A DNA stretch of 64,000 bases, taken from assembly GCA_963678705.1 (NCBI GenBank), contig OY783205.1, positions 25,473,034 to 25,537,033 on the forward strand, read 5' to 3'. A model generated the notes under the pieces. That model worked only from the letters and a program-made list of their open reading frames with translations. It had not been told where the DNA came from and did not search any database. Every line of letters begins with the position of its first letter. Positions within the stretch are counted from its first letter, which is position 1. This document shows positions 35,051 to 47,479 of this stretch, one piece after another. This DNA comes from Panorpa germanica. Lineage: Eukaryota > Arthropoda > Insecta > Mecoptera > Panorpidae. Made by a program: the position numbers and the translations under genes.

Positions 35051-37194
35051 TTTACAAAAAATGCAATAGACATAAATTGCATATCATATCAATCAAAAAA
35101 ACTGTAAAACAGTGTTATCTACTGTAATTTAATTTTTGAATAGAGTATTCTAAGGGAAAATAACAATACGATAAATTTATCCTGCGTATTATTTATTTGT
35201 TTGCTATTAAAAAAATACTTTTTTCATTATTTCTAAAGATGTCATAAAATTTTCACATTGTCTATACTATAAATGTAACAATGTATGTTGTTTCGTCGCG
35301 TTCAAATCAGCAACAATGGATTAGGGATGTTTCCGTTTTGTAAATGTTTTTAAGTATGCCTTTGGTGGCCTCTAAACTTAGCGAACAACCCCCTATGCAA
35401 ACCCATGAAGGGGTTGCATCAAAGAATATAAAAATAATGAAAAATAACCAGCTAGGTATTCGCTTAAAAAAAGGGGTGAAAAAAAAAACAAAATTTTAAA
35501 AATATATTATTCATTATTTAAAAAAATATGGGGTTAATTCTAATATCATTTTTTGTAAATCTTTCGACTTTTTGTGTAATAAGAAAATAATTATTTTACT
35601 TTTGGAAGACAGTGTGTTGTTTAATGTCTCTTTATTTCAATTTATAGTTTACAATCTGTCATCAATTATCCAATTTTGCTGAGACATGAAAATGACATGT
35701 GAGCTTGCCACATGTTGGCGAAAATGTGACTTACATTTCATTCCATTTCAATCTCTGTATATATTTTTAAAAATCAAATAAAAAATAAACCGTGAAAAAT
35801 GCAATAAATTTTATACACATTATTGGTCAAAGGCGGAGTCGATGTCATTGGGTTATTTATTTTATTTTTAACCGATTCACCTAAACTTTACCCTTTTTTT
35901 ACACATTCAGCTATTTGAACAAATATATAAAATAATTCGTCTCGATCAAAAAACTTAATGTTTCGTTCAAAATCGAATGGAAAATTGTTTCACTGACATT
36001 TAAATTTATTGTTTGTGATTTCACTTTTTATTTTGAAATATTGTATCAATAAATATGTGAGGCCAATATGTTACTTTGACTATGTCGATAGACTTCATGC
36101 TTTGCGTCTAATCAACGGGTTAACAGATGCTGGGTACATACCGAATGTTATTTACATTCATGTAATAAGTCTACGTTACATTTAGTCTCAAAGGAAATAA
36201 AGCAGCCTACTTCAGAAGTTTAATGATTATTAATATGGAAAAAGGTAGATTTACTTTTCAGATAGTTGTAAATCAGGTCACAAAACGTTGAATATTAGGT
36301 ATTATTCTTTACATAACAGGTAACTTTTGTTATGTTAGATAAACCTTATAAAATTTTGGTTATTAGATATAAAAAGATAGATAATAAAAAATTTAAAGTG
36401 AGAATTAGAAAATAAAAATTAGATAAATATCACTTTCAAAAATAACAAGTAAAGAAGCAAATTTCATATTAAAGCATTAAAGAAGAAATGTAAAATTAAA
36501 ATTAGACGTTAAACAATAAAGTTATAAATACCACCAAGAGCCTGACCATTTATTAACACATTTATTTAACATAAAAAAGTTGACCTTTTACATAACATTT
36601 ATTAAGATAATCTAATGCATGATTGCATAACAAAAATTACCTTTCGACGTACATTATGTTTTCTAGCAATAATAAAACTTTTTATGCAACTTTATATAAT
36701 GTCACATATTACATTAATAAATTAGTAAATGATTTTATATGTCCTTTGAATTTACTTAATAAGAACCAAATTTAAAACAGAAAGTAAAAATCTTTAAAAA
36801 ATTTAGGGAAAGAAATAATTTCGATTGATTTTTGTGTAAAAACTACTAGCATTTTGGGATTTTTAATGGTTGTGATGGATAGCAGTGCTATTTAGGTTGC
36901 CGATACAAAAAAAAAATCAGAAATATTTGAAAAATTATGGTCATGGTAGTTAAAAACATCTTAAGGTGTTTTTTCTAATTCCTAAACAAAATGAGATAAT
37001 TTAAAAGGGAAAAGTAAAACTACGTCTATAAATAATTTACTTTGTAAATCATCATAAAGTTTCCAACGTTTAAAATTCAATAGAAATTTAAAATAATGTC
37101 TCCCAATGACAAGTCAAAACTGAAATTCATAATCTATAAAAACGATACCCACAAAATACTTTAAAAATTCTAAAAAGCTCTCAAAAAACTTGAA
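35051..37194. other. AT-rich DNA upstream of tap
   Basis: No gene recognised. Less AT-rich patches at about 35280-35420 and 35820-35850 have no coding frame. Confidence 0.45.
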
Positions 37195-37385
37195 AGCTTG
37201 TGTCTCGCTCTAAACACAGCAACCACCAATCACTGCAAAGGGGGTTGTCCCTGATTAGCGTCGTTGTAACCCTCCCCATTCTCTAATAAAACAAACTGCC
37301 CGCTCTCCAGCGATGGTAGTTTCTCTATGAGCCCAGTAGCACAATTACAAGCGCGCTATTACAAGTTTAAAAATAGGGTGAAAAT
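37195..37385 (+). promoter_or_regulatory. Putative proximal regulatory region of tap
   Basis: A distinctly GC-richer stretch 80-270 bp upstream of the tap start codon, including GGGGGTTGTCCCTGATTAGC and CTCTCCAGCGATGG, in otherwise very AT-rich DNA. This is compatible with a constrained promoter or enhancer of a developmental gene. No TATA box is evident. Confidence 0.4.
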
Positions 37386-37463
37386 CATGAGTGGAATGAC
37401 TAGTGAATTTTTTTATTAATTAATTTTAAATACAGTGCCTAAACCTTAATAAAGTGTTTTAAA

Positions 37464-38573
37464 ATGTCGTGTTATAGCAGTTTTGAAGACCGCAATTTTG
37501 AGTTTGATGATTCTTCATCAGACAGCGGCTACGAGAAAAGTTTTGAAACGGATTCCAAATTTTCACCAAAGAAATTGTTCGAAAGTTCGGTAAATGAAGA
37601 AGAATTACGAAAGAAACAAATATTTCAATCAGAAATTCAAGAATATGGATTTAACAGTCAAAGCTTCAGCTACGATTTCGAGGAGATAAATCCTTCGAAA
37701 ACATCGACACCTACAAAGAAAAGTGGTGATAAGCCGAAAAGGAAATACGCTAATGGTAAGAATCGAGTGACTAGATCTAGGAGCCCAACGCAGGTTTTGA
37801 AAATAAAGAAAAATCGGAGAGTGAAAGCTAATGATCGAGAGCGAAATCGGATGCACACTTTAAATGAAGCTTTGGATAAGTTGCGATGTATCCTTCCAAC
37901 TTTCCCTGAAGATACAAAACTGACGAAGATTGAAACGTTGAGATTTGCCCATAATTACATCTTCGCTTTAAGCCAAACTTTGGAATGCAGTACAGGGGGC
38001 GTTCGCTGCACTGTGGACATCGAAAAACTGCAAAACTTCTCGCTTACTGGTGAAAAAATTACCAAGGAACTGTTTCATCTATTTATGAGGTTTGAGACAA
38101 ACCAAACGGATTCCAGACTACATTATCCAAGCTATAATCAACCTGGTGGAAATATGGGGCACTCCATGACTCCAGAAAACTGTTGGGAACAACCGATTCT
38201 GGAAAACAAGATTACCAACGGGGTATTTCAAGGTGAGATGTTCCCACAAGAGCACAGCATCAAACAAACCAGTAATCTTCAAATCTTTAACAAATCTTAT
38301 GAAGAATCTTCCAAAAATTTGAATTATGATTCTCCAAATTTCAAGCAGAATTTTGAGTTGTTTAAAAATGCGTTTGATACAGCGAGAAATTGTGGCAGTA
38401 CTAGTATGACTAATAATGATTTTGCCCGAGTGAATGATTGCACGATATATCCACCTTCTTTTGATGCTTGTGCAGCTTCGCCCGACATGCATACTGACAG
38501 CAGTTTCTATCAGAATAGCCCGCCGATTAGTTTTAAAAACAGTGATGCATTTGGACTCTATCAAAGTTTATGA
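37464..38573 (+). CDS. tap: Neurogenin-family bHLH transcription factor (tap/biparous-like)
   Basis: Single-exon gene of 369 aa. The bHLH domain spans about residues 117-174: basic region [20 protein letters not shown], loop [12 protein letters not shown], helix 2 [19 protein letters not shown]. The basic region NDRERNRMH and ...RFAHNYI are hallmarks of the neurogenin/Tap group of atonal-related proneural factors, which bind E-boxes as heterodimers with Daughterless. The N-terminus is Ser/acidic-rich ([10 protein letters not shown]) and followed by a basic stretch ([11 protein letters not shown]) that may aid nuclear import. The C-terminal 190 residues are Asn/Ser/Phe-rich with no known domain. 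An intronless frame is common in this group. A poly(A) signal AATAAA lies at about 38737. Expected role: neuronal differentiation. Orthology to Drosophila tap is by domain recognition. Confidence 0.9.
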   Translation: MSCYSSFEDRNFEFDDSSSDSGYEKSFETDSKFSPKKLFESSVNEEELRKKQIFQSEIQEYGFNSQSFSYDFEEINPSKTSTPTKKSGDKPKRKYANGKNRVTRSRSPTQVLKIKKNRRVKANDRERNRMHTLNEALDKLRCILPTFPEDTKLTKIETLRFAHNYIFALSQTLECSTGGVRCTVDIEKLQNFSLTGEKITKELFHLFMRFETNQTDSRLHYPSYNQPGGNMGHSMTPENCWEQPILENKITNGVFQGEMFPQEHSIKQTSNLQIFNKSYEESSKNLNYDSPNFKQNFELFKNAFDTARNCGSTSMTNNDFARVNDCTIYPPSFDACAASPDMHTDSSFYQNSPPISFKNSDAFGLYQSL

Positions 38574-39039
38574 TTAAACATGTTTACATTAATTTAAGTG
38601 AGGTATTCATCTATGGATATCGTATTGTATGTACTTATGTTAAAAAATTGAGAAAATTCCTGAGAAATTATGGGATATCGCCTTCTTACGACCAAAATAA
38701 TGTGAAGTACGTAGTTTATAAGAAAAGGAAATTGATAATAAATATTTTTATATATGTATATGTACATATTTTTGTATAATGAAATAGTGATTTGATCTAG
38801 TCATTTTTATAGATAAATATATAGTAGAATAGGTTTACCAAAAATTATAATAGTGTTTTAAAACATCCTTATTTAAAATGATTGATAAATACGTAGTTCG
38901 AAAGTAATTATGTATACTTTACGTCTTATCGAATCTACTACATAAGTATAACGTTTGTGGTTACAATAACGCAATTCCTTAACTGTTTTAACAATAAACG
39001 TTGTTGTTAAGTTAATAATTTCATTATTCAGGGGGGGGT
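38574..39039. other. 3' UTR of tap and intergenic DNA
   Basis: AATAAA at about 38737-38742. A G8 run lies at about 39031-39038 next to the following repeat. Confidence 0.5.
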
Positions 39040-39752
39040 AAAGTGTCAACTTTTTTTTTTAATTTTTTTTTTAAATTGATTTATATTAATGTACAATATA
39101 TTAAGTTTATTGTGTAAACATTTGAAATCGATTGGAGTAAAACTGTCGGAGATATAGAGTTTTAAGTCTTCACCTCTCTGGTCTGCTCGCGTGTTACTTT
39201 GAAACTTTTAAATGCGGTTTCTCACACGTAGCTTTTTCAGAATCGGTGCCCTCTCTAGCTCAAAATCTACTGGACTAATTCTTTGGAATTTTTTTCTTTA
39301 CATAAATGCCGAGGTAACGCTGTCGAGTATTTTTTTTTTTATTTTTTTATTTAAACGTATTTTAAAATAACAAAGTTTCTGATTTTTTTTCATGAAAAAT
39401 CGGTATTTTGAATTTTAAGTGCTGTAAAAAATTGAAAAAGCAATAAAGAAATAAAAACTCGACAGCGTTACCTGCAGAAACTAATCAAGTAATGAAATCT
39501 TTCTGGTTTTTCGATTTCAGAAAATCAGTTATTAGTGGCACAGCAGTGTTACTTTTTTTTGTGACGTCTGCGGAGATTCGCTGTCAATGCCTCATTTCTT
39601 GATATTTATTTATGAAAATTTCACAAAGTATTCTTTAAATGTCATTTTATCATGTAGTTAATACTTTATCAATAGAAATAATTATATTTTAACTGTGTCG
39701 TCAAAAAACATTATCGAAAATATGCTTCTTTTTTAGCGTTTTGTCCTTATCC
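39040..39752 (+). mobile_element. Dispersed repeat family B, copy 1
   Basis: About 0.7 kb, matching 40630-41283 (direct) and 42955-43600 (inverted) at high identity. Shared landmarks are TCGGAGATATAGAGTTTTAAG, GTGCCCTCTCTAGCTCAAAA and GTGACGTCTGCGGAGATTCG. A perfect 16-bp internal inverted repeat, AGGTAACGCTGTCGAG (39312-39327) and its complement (39458-39473), encloses a loop with a nested TTTTTCATGAAAAA palindrome. No clear terminal repeats or coding capacity. Class unknown. Confidence 0.65.
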
Positions 39753-40222
39753 CCCACCCCCCTTCACCAATATAAGAATGTTTTAGAACATCTAGTTTAC
39801 GCCATATAAGTACAAATATGGTTTAACGGCGAACGGTACAGAATTTAAATAATTCATTCATTTTTAAACATACTAATTTTAAAATAAATTTTTTATGTAT
39901 CCTAGCTACTTTTAAAATATGTAAGATTTATGTGAAAAACTATTTTTATAACAGAATTGTATTATTTTTATAAAATGTTAATAAAGCTCAAATATAACAA
40001 AACATATTTCTTTTTCATTTTTTATTGATCATATAAAATGTATTTTCTTAATAAGTGTTTGAAGCTACATAAGAAAGAAGATTCTCTTTGAAAAGAAAAG
40101 GCAATTACACAGAACTAAAAGTTAAAAAAAGACCGCATCTAAATTTCTTTTTTCCAACGAAGTAAATTTTCATTTCAATATGTAAGAGACAATGTAAGAG
40201 CAATTTGTCAAATATTTATAGA

Positions 40223-40416
40223 TCACTGTTTATCGTTACTAAATCCAAAGCTTCCTATAGTGTTTGTGTTGGTGTAGTTGTAGTAGCAGTAGCAGTAGGG
40301 GCAAGGGTAAGGGTAGTTAGTCACCCTTAACGGATCAGGGGTTGTCGGGTTGAGGCAGGTGACGTGAAATCGGCTTTTGTTGTTGCACCCATTCATAATA
40401 CAGAAACATTTGAACA
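40223..40416 (-). CDS. Orphan terminal exon, Cys/Tyr-rich, 63 aa, unknown gene
   Basis: On the minus strand a good acceptor (TATTTGATTCAG, ending at 40417) is followed by two bases completing a codon, then 63 sense codons and TGA at 40223-40225. The peptide begins FKCFCIMNGCNN and includes FHVTCLNPTTPDPLRV and YPYPCPYCYCYY: seven cysteines in regular spacing, then a Thr/Asn tail. GC content is far above the surroundings. AATAAA on the minus strand lies near 40021-40026. It looks like a conserved last exon of a Cys-rich, perhaps secreted, protein. I could not identify upstream exons between here and 52249, and I recognise no family. Confidence 0.5.
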
Positions 40417-40629
40417 CTGAATCAAATACAATAGCTGTGTAATATATGTATAGGGCATTTATTTAAACATGACACACTGCTGAAGAAATAAACATTAAGA
40501 GGGCTCGCATGGCTCTGAAAGATATGTTATAAATTCTATGAAAAGTTATGAATATTTTTCTAGGTGTATAGAGTTTTTTGCGCAAGTGTTTGTACTCGTT
40601 ACAACATCGCTATTATCTATGTATTTTAA

Positions 40630-41283
40630 ATTTAGGGTTTCAACTTTTTTTTATTTATTTATATTAATGTACAACATATTAAGTTTATTGTGTAAAATTT
40701 TGAAGTCGATTGGAGTAAAACTGTCGGAGATATAGAGTTTTAAGTCTTCACCTTAAGCCACACATAGCATTATCAGAGTCAGTGCCCTCTCTAGCTCAAA
40801 ATCTACTGGACCAATCCTTTTGAAATTTTGCACTCTTTCTTTACATAAATGCCGAGGTAACGCTGTCGAGTTTTTTTAATTTTTTTAATTTCAAAGTATT
40901 TTAAAATAACAAAGTTTCTGATTTTTTTCATGAAAAGTCGGTATTTTGACTTTCAAGTGCTGTAAAAATTTGAAAAATCGATAAAAAATGAAAAACTTTA
41001 CAGCGTTACCTGCAGAAACTTATCAACTAATGAAATCATTTTGGTTTTTTGATTTCAGAAAATTCAGTGATGAGTTATGAGTGGCACCACAATGTTACTT
41101 TTTCTGTGACGTCTGCGGAGATTCGCTGTCAATGACTCATTTCTTGATATTTATTTATAAAAATTTCACAAAGTATTCTTCAAATGTCATTTTACCATGT
41201 AGTAATTATAGAAATAATTATATATTAACTGTGTCGTCAAAAAACATTATCGAAAATATGCTTCTTTTTATCGTTTTGTCGAC
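40630..41283 (+). mobile_element. Dispersed repeat family B, copy 2
   Basis: Same order of blocks as copy 1, from the T-rich start through TGTCGTCAAAAAACATTATC and GAAAATATGCTTCTTTTT. The left arm AGGTAACGCTGTCGAG is intact, but the right arm has decayed (TTTACAGCGTTACCT). Confidence 0.6.
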
Positions 41284-42954
41284 ATTTTTTCAATTACGCA
41301 TTTCTATTATACTGAGAGCCCTCTTAATTTATTTTATTCTAACTGAATTTTCTGCAAAAATATGTTTTATCTTTTTCTAACAAACAGTAAGCTCTATATT
41401 TTATCTCATTTAAATTCCACCCTGTATTTAGAGTGGGGTTTGCTCGTGCCAACGTGTTTATTGTCATGACTTTAGCCACCCTCGTACTAAATTTACTACC
41501 CCCTTCCTATCTCTCTCACTCTCTGCTCCCCCGTCATCCTGTTTGCTTAGTTTTTGTTTTGATTTATAATTTTATATTTATTTTATGTCAAGTTTTTATT
41601 TTTGAATTTGTTTGTTTAAAACTACATATTTATTGAGGTGATATTTTATTTTTCGATTTAGGATTTTTATTCTATTTTCTAATACTAGTTCTATCACCAA
41701 CAGAATATATATTTTTTCTGTGTCAAATTTGTTTTTAAATGTTGAACTTTCAACTTTGAAAGATCACATTTTTGTGTGATTTTGGACGGAACACTTTAAT
41801 GATATTTAGCAAATTTAATGATAATGGATTATTGCTTTGCAAGTACTGGGTATGTTTTGACTTTTTAAATTTTGATTCGTACTTTTGTTAACAATAGTCT
41901 GCGACTGTACTACCCCCAATACTTTTATACGTCATAACGTTATGGAGGGTGCTTTAGTGCTTGAAGCACCGTTATGCACCGGGAGTCCACGTTACGCACT
42001 GGTGAACAAGCCAGATGTGGTCAAAACAGTTATCGAAAAATCAAAGTAGAGCGTAAAATATAGGCGCGTATACTTTGACAAGTAGAACCTACAAACGGTG
42101 TGTGATTTCATTGTTTATTACAAACGTGTATTTGGAATATTTCCAGGAATAGACATGCAGACGATTATGTATGCACAAGAAGTACCAGCAACTCTTGCGT
42201 AATGCAATATTTTTCTGTGTGTCCCATAAAAATTATGAACATGATAAACAACAACTGACAAGCGCAAATGTTCACAAAAAACAAAACTACGTGTTCAAGC
42301 CAAGCAGACTAAAAAACAACAACAAACGTGTTTTCCTTTGATCTTAGCAACTTGAGATGGGAATGTGTTTTGTTTACTAAAACAGCAACAAAAGACAAAA
42401 CTGTTTGGTGTAAACATTGGTGTTTTTGTTCGTGTTTTATTGAACTGTCTCTCTAATATGAGATCTTTGGATCGACATTGCATATGTGTTACAAAAAAAT
42501 AAACAAAAAAGTCTGTCACTCATATTTAACACTATTTCATTGTCATCTTGTTCATTGCTCATAATCCGGTTTCACGATTTAATCGGGACAAGCTTACCGT
42601 GTAATCGATTATCTATGGTTTTTATCCTGTGCTCTTATTTGAATATTATCTCACATCACACACCTCTGTACAATGCATCACCACTGCACGATACCGAACA
42701 CGGGTCTGGTGAATCGCCTGGAAATAATCTGGGATTAACGCAGAATATTTCTCTCGGAAATGATTATTACGCAATGGAAAATCTATCACCAAACGATGGA
42801 AGCAGGATTGAATATAATTCCATAATTTACTTTTTAACAACGAAACCACTTTTGTCACTACACAATTTTCAGAATTTCAGCCCTTAATTTAATTACAAGA
42901 TAATAATAATTAAAGATCTACAAAGTGTAAAAAGACATCGTTTTAAAGTCGGGT
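41284..42954. other. Intergenic DNA, no gene recognised
   Basis: GC-richer patches at about 41930-42015 and 42660-42800. The segment at 42696-42750 (GATACCGAACACGGGTCTGG) loosely resembles 47255-47310 (AACACGGAGCACGGGGTTGG), which suggests an old dispersed element. The open frame at 42486-42887 lacks any support as a gene. Confidence 0.4.
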
Positions 42955-43600
42955 CAAAACGATAAAAAATAAGCATATTTTCGATAATGTTTTTGTCGTC
43001 ACAGTTAATATATAATTATTTCTATAATTACTACATGATAAAATGACATTTGAAGAATACTTTGCGAAATTTTCATAAATAAATGTCAAGAAATGAGGCA
43101 TTGGCAACGAATCTCCGCAGACGTCACAAAAAAAGTAACATTGCGGTGCCACTCATAACTCATCACTGGATTTTCTCAAATTAAAATTATTTCATTAGTT
43201 GATAAGTTTCTGCGGGTAACGCTGTCGAGTTTTGCTTTTTTTATTTATTTTTCCAATTGATTTCCAAAATACCGATTTTTCATGAAAAACATGACAGTAG
43301 ACAGCGTTACCTCGGCATTTATGTCAAGAATGAGTGTGCAAAATTTCAAAAGAATCGGTCTTGAAGATTTTGAGCTAGAGAGGGCACCGACTCTGAAAAA
43401 GCTAAGTGTGAGAAACCGCATTTAAAAGTTTCAAATAAAGACGAAACCAGACCAAAGAGGTGAAGACTTAAAACTCTATATCTCCGACAGTTTTACTCCG
43501 ATTGACTTCAAATTTTTACACAATAAACTTAATATGTTGTGCATTAATATAAATAAATTTAAAAAAAATGAAAAAATAAAAATGGTAAAACCCCCCACAC
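42955..43600 (-). mobile_element. Dispersed repeat family B, copy 3 (inverted)
   Basis: Reverse complement of copies 1 and 2. It keeps GGTAACGCTGTCGAG (about 43215-43229) and the opposing ACAGCGTTACCTCGG (about 43301-43315). It ends beside a CCCCCC run at about 43592, the counterpart of the G run beside copy 1. Confidence 0.6.
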
Positions 43601-45050
43601 TTTAAGCACGTTACCATTTGTAGTACAAACACTACTATACTTTAGGGGTTGCGTTTTAGTGGACCGTATAGCCATATTTATCAACAGTGTATCAAACCTT
43701 ACATATATTGAGTACAGATTTGTTTCTCCTTATTCTCAGAGTGTACTTTAACCTAATATTGTTCAAACAAAGTCTACAAATTTCAAACAGTTATTATTTA
43801 TGAATATTACGTATTTAGTTAATATATCAAAGTCTAACCGGTAATAAAGGTCTCCAATAACTAGCAGATGGTGAAAATATGTATAAAACGATAATTTGTG
43901 CTAAACGTTAAAATTTTTACCCCATAATATGTTTGTTTTTTGTCCTTTACCCTAAAAGTAGAAATTTAATACATTTTTACAAAAAAAATCTATTTAATCC
44001 TAAACCAGAAAACATGGATAAAAAACAGCTACTGGGATTTACCATAAGTCTAAAAAAGTGTTTTAGGAAAAAATCAGTGAATTGGAAAAATATGCATTCA
44101 TGGTTTTATTCACGGAAGAACACCTTTCAAATTATACGTTTTTTGTAAAAAAAAAGAATCCACAGATCGGCGATCTATTTGCGGGGTTTGTTAAATTCAC
44201 ATAATCATGGAACTTATTAGTCGACATATATAAAACTGTCACACCATAAAAAACTACAAACACAGTAGGAAATCGTTCGTGATCAGAAATAGAACGACGT
44301 TAAATAAATTAAATTTTAAAAATAAAAAATAGTAAATAAAAAACACCCTCTTTAAAGTAACTCTGCGGAAGCATAATTTAACAAATATCAATTTTAAAAA
44401 TGACGTCCGTGAAATTTCAATTTTTATACGGTGTAAGTAATTTTGGACAAATATTTATTTTCTATAATTTTGTGATTATTTTTCAATAATGGGGGAAACT
44501 TAATATGCAGAAATTAGTTCTGCAATTTAACGGTTGATAATTCTTTTACTGCAGAGGTGAATAAATATATTCTAAATGATTATTACAGTTTTATTTGAGG
44601 AGGAACTAGCAAACGGTCAAAGGACCGCCTAAAATATTTCTAGAGGCTCGGAGCAAAATGTATCAGTGGGGCAACGATAGGCGCTAGTTTAAGTTCTATC
44701 TAGTATAAATTTATTTATATAATTTTATTCTGAACCATTATTTAATTTCTATAAAAATGTCTTAAAAAAGTCCTTTTCGTCCATTTGATCCTTTAACTTT
44801 TTTATACAGTAGAATGTCAAGGATACTAACCCAGATACTACTTACGAAACAGCTGTCCCGAACATTCATAAAATTTTGAAGTTGTAAACAAAAATAAATA
44901 AAATCGATTACATATATTTCACAAATTTTACCACAAATTCTATAGGTTAAAATTATGGCTTAAAATTGGGCTGTTATACAAAATATTATAAATATATATT
45001 ATATTATTTATAAATTTTATTTATTATTTTATTAATTTCTACGTTAGTTT
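43601..45050. other. Intergenic DNA with a diverged family A fragment
   Basis: No coding segment recognised. 44830-44950 (GATACTACTTAC, TAAATAAAATCGATTACATA) matches part of the diverged family A relative at 34890-34970. Confidence 0.4.
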
Positions 45051-45242
45051 TTAGGATCTCTCAACAAGAACGATCATTTTAAATAAAAAAAAAACACAAT
45101 ATTTCGGTGATATTTGGCAGCTATTGTATTTCACTACTAACCTCAGAGTTTGTACTTTAGATTAAAATAAAAATATCATAACTTTTCACAGAAATAGTGC
45201 GTTTTGCTATTCATTTAAAATGACCGCTCTTGTTGAAAAATA
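45051..45242. mobile_element. MITE with long inverted ends (mariner-like), copy 2
   Basis: Left end TTAGGATCTCTCAACAAGAA, right end GACCGCTCTTGTTGAAAAAT. The arms are inverted copies and the centre matches copy 1 (1823-2013) in reverse orientation (CTCAGAGTTTGTACTTTAGA). A TA lies at both edges. Non-coding. Confidence 0.65.
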
Positions 45243-45429
45243 TAAGGTTTATTAGCATGCATATATTTCAATAAAAATTCAATAGCTTCGCCCTTATGCC
45301 AGAAATTAACAACTGCATTATAAAATTATACAAATTCAAGTAATCCTATTTATTTTTTTAAGAGTTATCTATCTCTAACATCCTAATCAGCTCAGTTTCT
45401 GTAAAACCAGACAATATTAGACCACTAAT

Positions 45430-46350
45430 CGCCAGCACGTGGCAGTCTAAGTGATATCCTAGCATCCCCGTATACACAATTTATCCCTTCTCGTCTTTAT
45501 CAAGTCTTGTAAGGGCGTGCGTGATAATAAAACAACCATTTCGTTGGTCGCACTTCATCCAACGCCTCCCACGACCCACCCACCAGCACGTGGCTCGCAC
45601 ATGACATGCGCAGTTTGCCACTAACACCCATTGAGGAGCGCAGTTTACTTAGATGAAGTACTAGTAGTATTTATTTGATATTTTAGTTGCATTATTATTA
45701 TTAAATGGATAATTATTTAATTGAGAACGCGTGTGATACACGTGGGCGCTTTAGGGTGTTATTTTATTTGGTGTTATATCAGTAAATTAACTCAAAAATA
45801 TAAAGAGGTACTTATTAAATTATTTTTAATAAAAATATTCTGTAAAATATAAAGAAGTTGTAGTTTGGAAGGCCTAGCGCGTTAGAGCGTCATGTCAGAC
45901 TGCTATGGCTACTAGAGTACAATATTTCTAGGTTTGGTTGTTGTCAATGTAACTAGATATACGTTTTAGAAACACATATTCATGACCATACATTATCACT
46001 CTTAAACTTACATTGTACGTAAACAATGTTACGCAACAGGTAAACTATTTTATGTTACATATATGTAAGTGGTTCACCGGGATGCACCTACTGATATCTT
46101 GCAAAATATAAACAGACATCTGAAGAAAAATACATCATCAAACGACAATTATCCCATTAACAAGATATAAAAGGGTTCTAACAGATCTGTTTCGGAAACG
46201 CAGCTAATAATCACAGCACGTGGCAGACACGTTTCTTTAAATCATCACGCGTGCTGTTACAACCACGCGCTGCCCCTTAGCGGATATCTGTTGCGTAAAA
46301 CACGTGTCAAATTACTTCAACACATGTCGTAGGTGCAAAAACACGTGTCC
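45430..46350. promoter_or_regulatory. Cluster of six CACGTG E-boxes
   Basis: CACGTG occurs at 45436, 45587, 45739, 46217, 46301 and 46342. Three sit in GCACGTGG context and two in ACACGTGT. By chance a 6-bp palindrome of this composition should occur far less often in 0.9 kb of AT-rich DNA. This could be an enhancer bound by bHLH factors (Myc/Max, Clock/Cycle, Sima/Hif families use this site). The target gene is unknown. Confidence 0.35.
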
Positions 46351-47479
46351 ACTTGAACATGGATTAAAATAATATGCAATGTTATTACTTCCGGTATTGA
46401 TAGCGTTGTAGACAACTGTCATTCCGCATGTAGACATGGTGTCGTCATTGCTGTGATACCAACTAAAAATAAACTTAAGCTATTGAGGCTATTATGCAAA
46501 ATGGAGCCACTATGGAACCTTAAAGTTCGTGTCTTCGATTAAAAATGAGTATGAGGTGTCGATCCGGGATATTTTAACTAATAAAGCATCTATGTATTAA
46601 ATGGAAGATGTGGATTCGAATCCACTTCCGAGCAGATATTTCATTACTACTGAACCTTAAATTCTGAACAGTATTAACAATATTTTTAAATGGTATCAGT
46701 TCTACGGCCCCATATATGTATGGTATATAACAATACAAAACAAATTATGGAATGAAATTAATTTTTCCGCTGGTTAATCAATAAATGAAACTAACTAAAT
46801 GTTAACAATAACAATTTCTAGATTTTTACGGTCTCTTAATTCTATATAACGACCATTATTAATTACGGTATCTTTTGATGCACATTCATAACGGTCTAAG
46901 TACTCGTGCACTTAATATGTACTAGTCTGAAAGTACTTTAGGCTGCAATTCCCTCAAGGTTGCATGTGTATGGATAGAAACTAAAATGTACTACATCAGG
47001 GTTAGAAAACTTTTTATAGATTTTGAGTCTAGATCCAAACAAATCCTGTTGACTGAATTTAAATATGTTTGTTTTCAACCCCTGATAAACTACCCCACGT
47101 ATGTAGAATTTGAACACTAGTTATAGCGCTAGTATTCGGAGGGTTGTCATGAATAACAAATCACATTACCAGTGCACATCTGTCAAATCCGCCCCCGGCT
47201 CTTGGCCTTGTTTTCAACCCCCAAGTCCTAGTTTTCGGGTGGCTGACATCCACCAACACGGAGCACGGGGTTGGTGATACCCTGGAGACTGGGATAGCCG
47301 CGGGACTAATGCAGATCAAATGAAATGTGGATTTAGGTCATTTTACTAGATGGCTCCTATTACATGATCTGGGATTTGAATTCAGTTTTGAAAATAGGTC
47401 TAGAATTACCATCATGACTCGTTTTTATTTTAAACTATTCTAGCAATGGGCTAACTTTTATTTTAAAGCAGATTCTAGC
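46351..47479. other. Intergenic DNA, no gene recognised
   Basis: Includes a perfect 16-bp palindrome GTGGATTCGAATCCAC near 46610 and a GC-richer patch at 47140-47310. No coding frame is supported. Confidence 0.4.

Noticed and set aside
41081-41380. Open frame reading CYFFCDVCGDSL, also found in reverse at 42943-43152
   Set aside because: It occurs because both lie in family B repeats. It begins at GTG in a non-coding context, and copy 1 breaks the frame, so it is unlikely to be a protein.
42486-42887. 133-codon plus-strand open frame
   Set aside because: No signal, domain or splice context; part overlaps a patch that resembles other intergenic sequence near 47255.
45860-45960. tRNA-like start (GCGCGTTAGAGCGTCATGTC)
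   Set aside because: The acceptor stem, anticodon arm and T-arm cannot be assembled; at most a decayed SINE head.
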